Positions 33,812 to 45,395 of a stretch of DNA of 64,000 nt are shown here, in pieces (positions within the stretch are counted from its first letter, which is position 1; the number at the start of each line of letters is the position of its first letter). Made by a program: the position numbers and the translations under genes. The notes under the pieces were generated by a model, which ran no database searches, was not told the DNA's origin, and saw only the letters and a list, made by a program, of their open reading frames with translations. Source of the DNA: Bedellia somnulentella (Eukaryota; Arthropoda; Insecta; Lepidoptera; Bedelliidae); assembly GCA_963576735.1 (NCBI GenBank), contig OY755191.1:10631608-10695607 (forward strand), written 5' to 3'.

Positions 33812-34299
33812 TCTCATTACTAAGTACAACTCAGTCATGTGGGTTTCCTCACGATGTTTTCCCTCACCGTTAACAATCATGATAAATCAAACACATATGT
33901 CTTTAGAAAAGACAAATTGGTGTAGGCCCGACCCGGGATTTGAACACTAGTCTCTTGCACGTAAACCGGTGTTCTACCCACTGGGCTATCACGGTTGAAG
34001 AAAGGATTACGAATTTAATTTGATAAATCTCTTTCAGAAGTCAGCTGTAGTAAAACCAAGGAATATTTGCTGATTTAAAAAAAAACATTTCTAAGAAAGA
34101 GATAGATCTATAGAGATTCCATGTGAGGGATTAAACTTAGTCGTGTCACATTCGGTGCATTCATATGATTCAGCAGCGTCTATCACGCGAATACAGCGTC
34201 TATGCTTAAAAATGCTTATTGTTACCACATATGACTGCGAGATTTTTAAAAAGATTGGACATCTTACAAGACATTACAAATTGTATGAAATACTACTTT

Positions 34300-34434
34300 T
34301 AAATAGGGAGAAAAACGCATGCATAAAAAAATTACGGATTTGAACGAAGCTAGAGAGGTTTGCCAGGATACAAAGCGGCGATCGATAGTCTCTGCCTACT
34401 CCAATAGAAACTAACGGCTTGTATGTATGTATGT
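34300..34434 (+). mobile_element. Family C LINE 3' end
   Basis: Coding end AACGAAGCTAGAGAGGTTTG, then GGCGATCGATAGTCTCTGCC, a module variant and a GTATGTATG tail. 5'-truncated. The GCGTGAG part of the module is degraded. Confidence 0.8.
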
Positions 34435-35096
34435 ACTTTCAAATAATCGGATAAACCTGACAAATATGCTTCAACTTAATCACCATCTAAAGACAACTGA
34501 AACTTAGCCACAAGCTAAGGCACTCCCAGCCACAACTTAACAATACTACGATCGGTGAAATCAGCTGCAACAATTCGCAGAAGACTTGATTAAACTTAAA
34601 CTTGAGTAAGTAAATGCAAAGTTTAACGGACAAAAGGCTTCGATAAACGCTCCAACTTAACGTTAACTTAAGACAACTTTGAGCGGTCCGATAGTAACTG
34701 TTGCTTAATGATATTGATTTTGAATGCGACGACGGTGAGGAATGGTTTCTTACTAGATTCAGTTACTGCGCTGTTTTGAGTGTGGTTTGTACCTGTAACA
34801 AAAAATTATGGAATTAGTGATTAAGTTATTAAAAAATGCTTCACGTAAAAATTTAAGCAATACATTGCTGATATTGTTGACCAACTAAACTTAACTATAT
34901 ATGCGCAACTTCCGTTTAAATCACTTTTAAAGTCAATTAGTATTAGCAGCTTTTTATCTGATGGACTTTCTTCAGCTGTCAATCCAAGATTGACTCTTAT
35001 GACATTTTTGTTTCAAAATGTATACATAAGGTAACCTCCAAAGACAAAATTGTTAGACAATGTTTTACCACTTTTTGGATAATCAAGCGTTAAGAA
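34435..35096. other. Non-coding stretch
   Basis: Nothing recognised. Repeated AACTTAA-type words are low-complexity. Confidence 0.45.
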
Positions 35097-35226
35097 AAAA
35101 AGTCAAAAAGTTTATTTTTCAAAATCAAGTTAAAAACTAAAATTTTTTGGACGTCAAATTTTTTAAATTTATCATTTGTCCGTTGCTTGGGAAGGTGTTT
35201 GTAAAGAGAAGAAGCAACAAAGAAAC
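35097..35226 (+). repeat. Dispersed repeat, second copy
   Basis: Partner of 10986-11127, same orientation, sharing AAAGTCAAAAAGTTTATTTT and GTAAAGAGAAGAAGCAACAA. Just downstream, a sequence around AAGTATAGA..CCTTTATCATAAAG is repeated with a 53-bp offset (about 35257-35343). Confidence 0.7.
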
Positions 35227-35343
35227 TGTTTACATTCACATTTTTAGACACATTCAAAGTATAGATCCTTTATCATAAAGAAGTATAGATAGATAGACAG
35301 AAGAGCGTCCAAGTATAGACCCTTTATCATAAAGAAGTATAAC

Positions 35344-35835
35344 AATAATGACGGCATTTATATACCCAAAAGCAATAATTCATTTGTTCAAAAAAAAGCG
35401 GTGCCAAAATAAAGTCCGTGTAATTTAGCGACGTGCCCGTGGGACAGTCGCGAACCTTTTAATTTTACAAGATCCTCTGGAACCGCTGCCATGATATTAT
35501 TAAGAGAATTAAGAATAATAAAATATCTCGAGTCATTCTCCTTCATTTTATTCACCGAAATTTTGAATACTTGATGATTTTAAGTATTTGAGTTATGAAA
35601 CTAAGAACATTTTTTAACTGAAAATACGTCGCTCGGTAACGTCAAATGGAGTTTTGCTGAAATATTGTATTTTTTAAGGGGTGACTCCAAACACTGCTAT
35701 GAAAATATCGTAATTATTCACCAAACTACTATTCCTTAAGACAATTAAACAAAAAAGGCGTGGTCTTCACACAGGTTTAAAAGTTGGGACGAATAAAAAT
35801 CGAATTATGGAGAGTTGGTAACTGGATTCCAGTAA
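35344..35835. other. Non-coding stretch
   Basis: Nothing recognised. Confidence 0.45.
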
Positions 35836-35930
35836 TCACCCATCAATCCCTTAAAAGCCCAAAATCTCTGAGTCACCTTAACTAAACCTAGACAATGCTT
35901 TTTCCATGCCGACACTACATATCAATATTC
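35836..35930 (-). mobile_element. Family A element, decayed 5' half
   Basis: TCACCCATCAATCCCTTAAA, AAGCCCAAAATCTCTGAGTC and GCCGACACTACAT follow the family order in minus orientation. The 3' half is not recognisable. Confidence 0.5.
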
Positions 35931-36203
35931 TGTAACACTTTTGATTCAATCAGGCGAAATTCATATAAGCATATTACACTGTTTTTCCTAATACGACGAC
36001 CCATATCCGTTTGAAAATTCTCTTTAGAAGTAACTGCATACGGACAAAGGGCCTCACGAAGTCACTGACACGGAAAACAAAGATGAATGGAAGGGCCGGT
36101 CACGTAACTTGGGTCCACTTTGAGTTATGCACCTTGCCATGTGCACTGATTTAAGGAAATGAAATATAATCCATAAGTCTTTAAATTTCTAGTATATGCT
36201 CTC

Positions 36204-36555
36204 ATACATATAGTCACGACTAAAAATCCCTAAACAGGGTACCCAGAGCTTCGGAATAATAAATTCCTCAGGCAGTTTTTGTTGAGTGGGGACAAGATTG
36301 TTTTTAGTGATGGGTCTCCAACTGCATTGCCCAAAAACTACTTAAAAAGATATATAACGTATCTTTTGCAACCACGATTGTGTCGCATGTTGCAATATTG
36401 TCGCTGTCAAAACTGTCAAATTGCATTATTTTTTTTGACATTGACAGCGATAATCATGCAACTTGCGACACAATCGACGGTCGCTAAAGATACATAATCA
36501 GTGGCCCGATGCCCTTAGTGCCCATGGAAAGAAATTGGGTACTGCTATTTTATAA
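36204..36555 (-). mobile_element. Family A element split by a foldback MITE
   Basis: The 3' part (36204-36349) and the 5' part (36504-36555) of a diverged family A copy are separated by a 154-bp insert. The A sequence is continuous across the break (AACTACTTAAAAAG then CCCGATGCCCTTAG). Confidence 0.8.
36359..36493. mobile_element. Foldback MITE nested in family A
   Basis: The 135-bp core begins GTATCTTTTGCAACC and ends GGTCGCTAAAGATAC. Arms of about 60 bases are imperfect reverse complements, sharing CGATTGTGTCGCA and GCTGTCAA. No coding capacity. The target duplication is unclear (ATA-like on both sides). Confidence 0.8.
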
Positions 36556-36964
36556 TTGTCATTGAACCACACCGGAAAACATAAACAAGTAAATGAACTC
36601 AAAACATCAAATCCTAAAAGATGATGTTTCTATCAAAAGCGCATGAAAAATCCAACTTCAACAAAGCCATTAAGTTAAATGGGAAATGCACTGCTGAGCA
36701 CTCTGCGTCAGAAACTAAACGGTTCCGTGGAAATGAGTATTAACTGCTAAGATCCTAACTCTGTACGACTGTAAAAGATACTCCACACGGCTACGGTTCG
36801 ATGTTTGCTTTGAAATATTGCGCGAGTGAATTTCTTTGTCTTTTCGTGTAGTATAAAAATGATATAATGATTCGTTGTTTACGTTGGAAAAATATCTTGT
36901 TAACGATTTTGCTGGACTTTTGGTAGTTTAGAGACTTAATTACTTTTCAAAAATGGTAAATATA
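36556..36964. other. Non-coding spacer
   Basis: Nothing recognised. Confidence 0.45.
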
Positions 36965-37102
36965 CGCCCGATTTCTGAATTGAGTATTCCAGCTGAGAAC
37001 AACTTAAGTATCGTTCTGTCGCATTGAAATCTTAAGAACTGAATGAGACAAAACGATACTTAAGTCGTTCTCAGCTTGAATACTCAATTCAGAAATCGGG
37101 CG
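36965..37102. mobile_element. Foldback MITE with near-perfect arms
   Basis: The left arm starts CGCCCGATTTCTGAATTGAG and the right end is its reverse complement. Arms of about 55 bases share also GAGAACAACTTAAGTATCGT-like sequence. ATA flanks both ends, a possible 3-bp target duplication. High arm identity suggests a recent origin. Confidence 0.85.
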
Positions 37103-38299
37103 ATAGTCTTTTAATAAATACTGTTGAATTTTCTTATTTAATAAAAAAAGTCAACACTATCCTCCAACGATCACTTTAGATAGGGCTATCTTAAACCGAC
37201 TTTTACATACGTACATTTATTCAATTCCTAGTATTATGTTGCAGTTCTGTCACGTACGTAGTCACAAATTTGTCAAAAATAATAAACGCTTAAGCTTTAA
37301 CGATGTCTAAAAAAACAAATTCGTAACATGAAAATATTGTAACAAAAAGTAATAGTTCCAATAGCATCAAGAAAAAGTTTGGCAAACGGACAAAAATTTC
37401 GAATTTAAAAATGGAATTATCAATAGTTTCGGCAACCCCGCCGCACGGAAGAAAAACCGTTGAACAAACGATGCGACTGATTCCTGAAACGATTTGTGGA
37501 CGCGACAACTTTAACAAATTGCTACTGAATGATCGCACTATTCGGACTAGTTTTACTTTTAGTACACTAATTTGGCTTAAATATATATAATATAGTAAAA
37601 CTGTTTGTTTATTAAAATAGTTTAACGTGTATGCTTGTAATTTATTTGATAAGATTTCATCCATGGTTTCAAAATAAAGCATTTCAACAAACATGTTGAA
37701 ATGTTGTTTTGGTATTACGACCAATCTAGTTATTAAATATTCGAAACAACACCCATTTTGAAGTTTGATGTTTATGTATAATGTATAGTGTTGTGTTGCC
37801 GGCAATAACCTCATGGGCAAGTTTTAAATTATATTCATTCTCTTTGGTTGTCAAAACAAGTTTTTTCAAATAAATTAATATAGTAAAGATAAGTATATAT
37901 TTTTCCAACATATATAAACCCAATAGCAGATTTTTCACCCCCATTCGATTCCAAGGGAAGCGAGGCCGAATGCACTCTAAGCGACAAACGCTAACAAATC
38001 GCCATTAAAGTGATTCGAACAAAAACGACGGGTCGGCGGGGGGAGGGAGAAACGTAAAACTCGTAAAAATCAGGACAAAAGTCTTTTATTGGGTCTTTTG
38101 AACTGATTCCGGTAACGTACAACACTATTTCATTGGCCCTCCTATATTTTTATTAGGGCTCTACATACTAATATAGGAAAGTTTATAAAGGGACACGTTT
38201 TGATAAAGAACGAGGAAATAAATTTGGGAAATAAATAAATACGACACAGCTTCAAAGTGAATCCTCCGCTAATAATCCGGTATGAAGAATAGACATAAA
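37103..38299. other. Non-coding stretch with a long AT-rich open frame
   Basis: A minus-strand frame with ATG at 37814 runs to 37290 (174 codons). It is rich in Leu, Ile, Phe and Tyr, has no motif I recognise, and has no splice context. 37940-38060 is GC-richer with a G-run (GGGTCGGCGGGGGGAGGG). Confidence 0.35.
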
Positions 38300-38385
38300 T
38301 TTATTTAACTCAAACATTCAGGCCGAATATCCCCAGAGGGTAGGCGGAGGTACTGATACTTCTGAACATCGCGGTATCAATTCAT
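38300..38385 (-). mobile_element. Family B SINE tail fragment
   Basis: CAGGCCGAATATCCCCAGAG, GGCGGAGGTACTGATAC and TTCTGAACATCGCGG match the 3' module and adjacent body of family B. The rest is missing. Confidence 0.7.
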
Positions 38386-38857
38386 CATTCTAAGTGAAGA
38401 AATGTATAAAGATCACTGTTTTAGTTCTAAATCGGCCTTACAACGGTGTTCTGTGTGACTTATTTATCAAGATATAAAGGTGAAGAGATACATAGTAAAG
38501 AAACATACATGACCTAAATGTATTTGGTTATTAACTTGAGAAATATTAACCACAAACAGTACTTTTCGTAACTACTGCCCATGTTTTTTTTTAAATCAAA
38601 AACCGAGGAGAGCAAAAGATGTGAATTCACGGGATATCAAATAGCAAAGCAATATATTCGGACAACGGATACCATGAAGATTTACTGAGCTCGAAATTGG
38701 CGTGTAAGTTACGTGCGGCCACCGCGGTTATTTGACACTGTACGTAACTTAGGTGAATTGTCTATCCACCGAAAATACCATATGTGGATAGTATAGACAA
38801 TGAACAAGAACATACAGAACAACCCAAGAGAAGGAGGAGGAGGAGGAGGAGGAAATA
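38386..38857. other. Non-coding spacer with AGG microsatellite
   Basis: An (AGG)n run at about 38831-38853 abuts the next family C copy. An inverted TATCCAC / GTGGATA pair lies near 38762-38787. Nothing else. Confidence 0.45.
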
Positions 38858-39010
38858 CAGGCGTCAATTGTTTGAAGAATAAAAGAGTGTGTATGAAAAT
38901 ATTGATGCATGTAGATGAAGCTCCAAAATTATGCCAAGATTGTACGAAGTGCCGATCAGTAGTCTCCGTCCGTTGGGGTAATGGTAACTTATGGTCTATA
39001 TGTTTGTGAC
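38858..39010 (+). mobile_element. Family C LINE 3' end, diverged
   Basis: GCGTCAATTGTTTGAAGAAT, AATATTGATGCATGTAGATG, TGTACGAAGTGCCGATCAG and GTCTCCGTCCGTTGGGG follow the LINE end. The terminal hairpin and tail are altered. Confidence 0.7.
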
Positions 39011-39674
39011 TATATTTACCATAAACAGAATTAAGGGTCTATGAAAACTGATGTTCACAAGAAAAACTTATCTGCCAAACCTTTCGGGTACCTTTGCATA
39101 ATGGCTTTATAGAAAATAATGTGGCTTTCCATTCCACTCTGTTCTGATGACATTATGCATTATTTGATCATTCATCGGAATTTCAAAGTGATTAGAGAGG
39201 GATGATTTTTATCCAACCATTTTATCCACTTTGATTTATTATTAAAAGTGGCTCAAAAATAATGATTCTGGTGCTTTAGCAACCTCTTAATAAATATAAG
39301 CCGTAATTATACGCATTATACGCAACAACTTAGTTTATGCTTTACATTTCCCACAGCGAGTTTTCTATAAGGACCGGGTCACTAATGTAAAATTATCTCA
39401 AAGTACTCATTAGTATCACAACAGTTACTCGAAACTCCGAGACACGACCGTACGACCTAAGCTTTAGCCTATGCAGGGACCGACGTTGAATGTAGAAATT
39501 TCAATTCATGTCCCCATTAATGCCTGTGTTATTAGAGACACTAAATCAGAGGTTCCGTAGTTCTACAATTACAGACACGCTCGTATCCACCTTAGCGTTG
39601 ACCCTTAATGAAAGCAATATTGTCGGTATTGATTTTATGTTTGAGGTGGTCTTTGGGAAATTAAGAAACGTATT
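39011..39674. other. Non-coding stretch
   Basis: Nothing recognised. Confidence 0.45.
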
Positions 39675-39972
39675 TAATAATGGTAGGTTCAGGTAGAGAG
39701 GATGGATGGTAGAAAATTGGTAAAAGGGATCTATAGAGCTAGTGTGGATGGTAATGTTAGTAGGGGACGACCACGGAGAACACACTTGGAACAAATTGAG
39801 AGTGTGCTCAAAAAGGCTGGCGTCCGAAGTATGAAGAATAAAAGAGCATGTATGAAAAGATTGATGGATGTAAAAGAAGCTAGAGAGGTTTGTCAGGATC
39901 GTACGAAGTGGCGATCAATAGTCTCTGCCTACCGCAATGGGAACTAATGGCGTGAGTATATGTATGTATGTT
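39675..39972 (+). pseudogene. Family C LINE C-terminal coding end with intact stop and tail
   Basis: A continuous frame reads MDGRKLVKGIYRASVDGN, then VSRGRPRRTHLEQIESVLKK, AGVRSMKNKRACMKRL, CQDRTKWRSIVSAYRNGN and stop TAA at 39945-39947. The stop is followed by only about 25 bases (GGCGTGAGTATATG plus TATG repeats). The 3' hairpin module shared with families A and B overlaps the last codons and the stop. 5'-truncated, so not active itself, but it gives the native 3' end of the LINE. Confidence 0.88.
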
Positions 39973-40380
39973 TAGATATTCCGCAAAATTATTAAATATT
40001 TCAATATAAGAGATGGAAATTTTATTTACTGTGTAATTTTCTCTTCACATCTTAGAATAGTACCTTCTACCACAACCTTTAGGATTCGTACCAGACGACT
40101 GAGATTACAGTGCCTATTAATGGATTATTATTCATCAAAGCAGTTTGAATCTCAACATGATATATTATTTACTCAACAAAATTTTCCTCTTTCAAGTTCC
40201 ATTAGTAGCTCAACAATTATTTATTTCAAAGCTCGATAAATAGGTATGGAATAAAACAAGAAATATTTGCAACAAAAAAAATCAAATACAACTAAAGTAA
40301 TTCTAAATTCAAAAAATATTTAGACAAGGCATGAAGAAAACTGCAGCCAACAATAAGCAGTTAAAAATTTCAAACATCGA
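39973..40380. other. Non-coding spacer
   Basis: Nothing recognised. Confidence 0.45.
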
Positions 40381-40500
40381 AAGAGATTTCGAAATTCCAA
40401 GTTTGAGGCGGGTACGTTTTCGCGCGCATTCCATTTCCGGTGGCGCGGTGCACGCTTCACTTCCGCTCGCCATTGTTGTCGGTGGATGCAGAGAATTATG
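40381..40500 (-). promoter_or_regulatory. CpG-rich patch with a Kozak-like ATG (minus), possible 5' exon
   Basis: In an AT-rich setting this patch is rich in CpG. On the minus strand it contains CCGACAACAATGGCG, a strong insect start context, at 40473. The frame starts MASGSEACTAPPEMECARKR. No good splice donor follows: GGA|A|GTGAAG and AAC|GTACCC are weak. It could be a 5' exon or promoter of a long Dys isoform, or a decayed repeat. Confidence 0.25.
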
Positions 40501-43439
40501 TGTTCTACTACCTTCTCTATTGTCTGTTTCAAATTTGTTCTTAGCTCTTAAAATTAACGACTAAAAGCTTACTTAATCTTCACTGGGTAACGTTCATATT
40601 TGTCTTGCAGTGTAGTAACAACGAATTACGCTTATGTATCTTCTGTCGAAAGGGTGAAGGAGTGAAAACAACAGCCACGAAAGAGATACTGTGCAAATAT
40701 ATAAAATGAATGGTTCAAAAAACCATACGTGTAATGTATACAGTAAAATAAAATAAAATTTTATTTTGTTAAGGAGTAACATTAATACTGCAATCACTAT
40801 CAATTTCAAATTAATATAATATGCAGTTTGTCTACAATGAAGAAAAAAAATTAACTCTTGATTTTTGGAACTTGCGACAACATTAGCATGACCATATACG
40901 AGCATGACGTATAATCCAGATTAACGCCATGATAATTTATGGGATATTTTAGTAAAGTTTATTTAAAAAACACTCTTTTGTAAATATTTCAGTATGTTTC
41001 ATACAAAAGCTTATCGTTTAATTGATCAAAGCCAGACAGCCATGTTATGCACCTGCACACCGTAGTGGTGTACCTTAGTCGATATCGATAGAAAACCCCT
41101 TTTATATAGTTAGATCAATTGTTCCATTATTTTAATAGGAAATAACATAAATATTTCATCAAAGCTAAATACATATAATTTGTTGTGCTCATATTATTTT
41201 ATGAGCAATCTGTATTCATCTGTAAACAAATGACCAAAAATACTTTCGAGACTGAGTTTAAAGAATATTGAATATGATTGAAGGGTCTGGGGCTATTCAA
41301 GAGGATGATGAAAACTAGGTAGGGATTTTATTACCTTCAACATATAACTCCAAAATCTTATACTGTAGGCATGATTATATGCTCCTCTCTTTAAAATAAT
41401 TTAAGCGGTACCTTTTTAATTGAAAGGCAAATATCAATTCAAGTTAATTTAGAATATTGTACATTCATGCCTTTTTTTACGTGAAAACCTGAAACTAAAC
41501 TTGCAAAAGCAAAAAAATAAATTTCCTCCTTACTAGCTACTACAAAAAAGACGAAACAACTAAATTTAATTAAAATTTAAAACTGCCAGCTTTGTAGAGC
41601 ATCAACAATATTTATTAAAACTTTCCTAGCGCAAGTTTTCAACATAAATAAAAGAGCGAATCCACCCAACACTGTCCTGAGTCCAGTGTAGGAGTTAGCC
41701 ATTAACGGAGATCGCTTCCTCGCATACGAATCACGACTACACGACAAACGACTTGCCCCAACAAGCTATCGATTACTTAATCGATACATTTGCTGACATC
41801 ACTAGTTATGGATGTATAGAGTAGCTTAGGAAAATGTGGCTTAAAGTTTTAAAAAAAAAAAAATTAGTAACAAGAGTTTCCAACAGCTCATTTAAAAGTA
41901 AACTCCGCCAGACAACCTCAAAGACGTAAAAGTAAGGTATTTTTTTACATGTGCTACATTCTTAAAAGATGGAAGTCAGTAGATGTTTAGGTTCGACATA
42001 CACTGAGTGGCCAGTTTTCGGCCCTCAGAATAACAGAAAGACTGCATTATATTCAAAAACTTATTTGAAACAATTATTCAACACGCACTTAATTTCCACT
42101 TCGAACAATCCTCACAAAGCTCTCCTGCTTCCCTCAATTCTTTATTCTTCTAATACATACACTTTCGTTCTTTACTACAAGGCCAGTATACCCGTAGATT
42201 CCCAAACTAATAGTTTAAAAAAATCCAAATAGCTCACCCTGTAGATATCGTACGAGGTGGCTAAGAGGTTTAAGGCTTTAGTAAATAACTCTGGTAATAA
42301 CTTACAGTGCTTAAATAAAACATGGTCATCTCTTAATATACGGAGGAATGATTCTCAATTTAATTGTAACATTTTATATATAATACTTAAAAGAAAGATA
42401 ATATAAATCATACAATAATAAACAAGCAACTTTCGCTTCTATATACTCTTTGTAAGACATCTTAAATAAACAAAACGCTCTTATTCAGCTTTAAGCAGCT
42501 CAAAAGATACTTCTGCTAACAGAATAAAATACCGTGGAGTCATCGCGAATATTTTTTATTTACTGCCTCGAGGAGGTATTAAAAAGAACGCAAAATGATA
42601 CTCCTAGGATTATGTGAGTAACAATATTTTCGCTAAGCAGATTATGAGCTCCGTTAAGAGCAGGCAAAGTTATATTATATATATCTGCTTGCGGATCGCA
42701 CAGAAATGCGGCTTTTTTTGTAAGAAGTATTCTTATTTGTTGCTGGATTATGTCTTGTTATGACTTAAGTTCCTTTGATATTTTTCGTTATAATTCAATT
42801 TATTATACGATCTGAATATTTTGACGGAATACCTTAAAAATTACCCTGAAGATATCATAAGTTTTTTGTTTATAGTAAAAAATCTAAAAGAAATTGCAAT
42901 GGATAATCAAATACGCAAAATTTTGAAGTTACCATGTATGTAAAAGCATTTTACCGGAAAGGCAAAACATGATTGTAATATTTTTTGATGCAGATTAAGT
43001 AATCTAAAATATGTTTAATACTCTTTCACACCAAGAGTGATCAAACCATATTTTTATTTTGTTGGGACAGCTAGTTTTCTTATAAAACAATAAATAATAT
43101 TTTGTATAGTAGGTATATATGTTTGAAACAATATGACTTACACAAATGACACAGAAGAAAAAAAAGCATAAAATGCAAAACAAGGTTTTTCAAACCCTGT
43201 TTTAAACACGTTTATTTTTGTCGACATTATCGATGATTTCAAATATGCCTTGAGCTTTAAAAAAATCTCTTTAATTTAAAAAAATGTAAATCACACTTCG
43301 TGAGACCTAATTTATTATCTTTTATATACCTGATATCTCTGCGCATAAAATAAAGCCATTCAATCCAAGTTACAGACGAGCTCATTAATTTTCTCCCAAA
43401 CGCAACCGAACGAGCAACTTCGGATTTCGCTAAGTTTTT
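40501..43439. other. Non-coding stretch, longest unannotated piece
   Basis: About 2.9 kb of AT-rich DNA with no recognised element or exon. A small hairpin ACACCGTAGTGGTGT lies near 41057. The frame at 41969-42232 (+) shows no domain. Confidence 0.45.
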
Positions 43440-43500
43440 TACTTAAGCCTGGAGTCGAACCCAACTCCCGGATTAGTCCGACCTCACTGCTCAAATGCAA
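43440..43500 (-). mobile_element. tRNA-like SINE head fragment
   Basis: On the minus strand TTTGAGCAGTGAGGTCGG is A-box-like, and GGGTTCGACTCC about 25 nt on is a perfect B box. The body does not match family B. It is probably the head of another tRNA-derived SINE; it does not fold as a full tRNA. Confidence 0.45.
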
Positions 43501-43610
43501 GAAGATTAAGAAGTCAAAATCCTGAACATGTTTTCCTACTTTGTTTTACGATTTGGGATATTTTATTGATAAATTTTCGTTTTTCAAATGTTTTCACATA
43601 TTGTTTGACA

Positions 43611-43777
43611 CACATACGCCATTATTTCCCATTGGAGTAAGCAGAGACTATTAATCGCCACTTAGTAAGATCCTGGCAAACCTCTCTAGCTTCCTTTACA
43701 TCCATCATCTTTTCATACTTGCTCTTTTATTTTTGAAAATTCGGGCGCCTGCCTTTTTAACCGCACTCTTTTATATA
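43611..43777 (-). mobile_element. Family C LINE 3' end
   Basis: ACGCCATTATTTCCCATTGG module, GCAGAGACTATTAATCGCC, TCCTGGCAAACCTCTCTAGC and GGGCGCCTGCCTTTTTAACC follow the LINE end in minus orientation. The CATA tail is nearly lost. Confidence 0.78.
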
Positions 43778-44939
43778 TCGTTTGAGGTTAGTAAAAATCA
43801 AAGCAAACGCGGAAGTAGAATATGGGTAACTTATTTCAGTATTCTTAAAGAGATCTATTTAAGGTTTTAAACTAAGAAAAGCTTCAAATCATGATGGATC
43901 TGAAAATATGGTTGAAATGTAGTTACTGCAATATCCTCCATATAGACTATTTATCTCTAGCTATTTGAAAAAGTCAGTTTTCAACTGACAGTTTTTAAAA
44001 AAAAAAACATATACATTAACTCAGAATTTCACAGGGTTCCTAAACTAGGCTAGGCCTGTATTTAAGGAAACCAGTTGTATTTAGATGTTAACTTCGATTA
44101 AAATTTAACTTATAAATGAGTAAAATATTCAATAACAGTAATTTAATCAATCAGCCATCGTTAGATTATCTACAAATAAAATTATTGCCCACAAAAAATC
44201 TATCTAAGATAGCAATATCTCAGCACCTAGATAACAGACCAGAACGAACAAGCATTTATTTCTACGTATCCAAAACTAATGATGCAGAAGTAATACTGTG
44301 GAATGTCTGCGAAGAGATTCCAACACTTCCTATGGATTAAGGCCATGTGATTAATGTGCCCGTTCAACATTTGGTACTAGGAATTCTATTTCCTCGTACG
44401 ATCGGTATTCCTTCTCCTAATTTACGTTGTGTGCTGAAAGATTCTGATATTATTTGAGATGTAATTCGTGAGATGAAGACATTTCAGTATATTAGAGAGA
44501 GAGGAGAGAGAGAAGGTCCCGTGATTAATTCAACCATAATTTGCTTGTAAATTTCGATAAAACTGTATTAATATTAAAAATATTATAAATACAGAATGCT
44601 AATCATTTTTAAATCATATGCATTAAAACATTTTAAATCCGCATTTTTTATTAAAAAAACAATGCCCACTCTATTTGTATAAAAACTATAAAAGAGCACA
44701 ATTTTCAGCTCCACCGTCAGTGCATTTTTCTAAAAACATTCTTAAGTAGTTTTAGATGAAAGAAATTCTTAATAATTTTTAAGTGATGGTAAATTTGATC
44801 AAGGAACGCAAAGAAGAAAGTTTTTAGTCTAGAAACTTATGTTAGCGTTCGACTCTTAGTATGCATTTTTAATTTAAGGACGATACCCATACTTACTACT
44901 GTTTCATGAGAATATCGAGATTGTGTAAAATTTAAATAA
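43778..44939. other. Non-coding stretch
   Basis: Nothing recognised. A GA-rich run lies near 44494-44515. Confidence 0.45.
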
Positions 44940-45030
44940 CTGTGTAGTGTCCTCTTAGGGTAGCACTACCCTATTACTACCCGTAGATGTTCGTAAGAGG
45001 CGACTAAGGGGTTTTTTAAGTGATTAATAA
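44940..45030 (+). mobile_element. Family A element, 5' part only
   Basis: CTGTGTAGTGTCCTCTTAGG, TAGCACTACCCTATTACTAC and GTAAGAGGCGACTAAGGGG are the 5' part of a beta-like copy. It stops before the middle block. Confidence 0.7.
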
Positions 45031-45062
45031 GTTTATATAAACATTTAAAATACGTGACGACG

Positions 45063-45343
45063 ACGTGATAGCTCAATGGGTAAAACACCGGTTAACGTGC
45101 AAGCAACTAGTGTTCAAATCCCGGGTCGGGCCTACACCAATTTATCTTTTCTAAAGACATATGTGTGGTTAATTTACCGTGGTTGTTAACGGTGAGGGAA
45201 AACATCGTGAGGAAACCCACATGGCTGAGTTGTACTTAGTCATGTGACAGTGTATTCGTACAAAACGGCGATAGGCCTGCCCCCTATCACGTGAGTACAC
45301 TGTCCATGCAAAACGTGGGTACTCTGAACACCAGGTGACAAAG
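45063..45343 (+). mobile_element. Family B SINE, 3' end missing
   Basis: tRNA-like head (GTGATAGCTCAATGGG; GTTCAAATCCCGGG) and body are well conserved to CCAGGTGACAAAGTC. The 3' module and TTATG tail are absent. It follows a family A copy that is also 3'-truncated. Confidence 0.9.
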
Positions 45344-45395
45344 TCTAAATAAAATTTAAGCTTAAGATTAAAATAGTTATGGGATGTGAATATAT

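Larger units (their letters stand above)
33045..33994 (-). mobile_element. Family B SINE, interrupted and internally rearranged
   Basis: The outer ends are a normal family B copy: 3' module and CATAAC tail at 33045-33110, tRNA-like head ending at 33994. The 12-bp repeat TTGAAGAAAGGA at 33033-33044 and 33995-34006 is its target-site duplication. The SINE has since gained a 550-bp insertion at 33111-33659 and an inverted duplication at 33725-33811. Confidence 0.92.
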
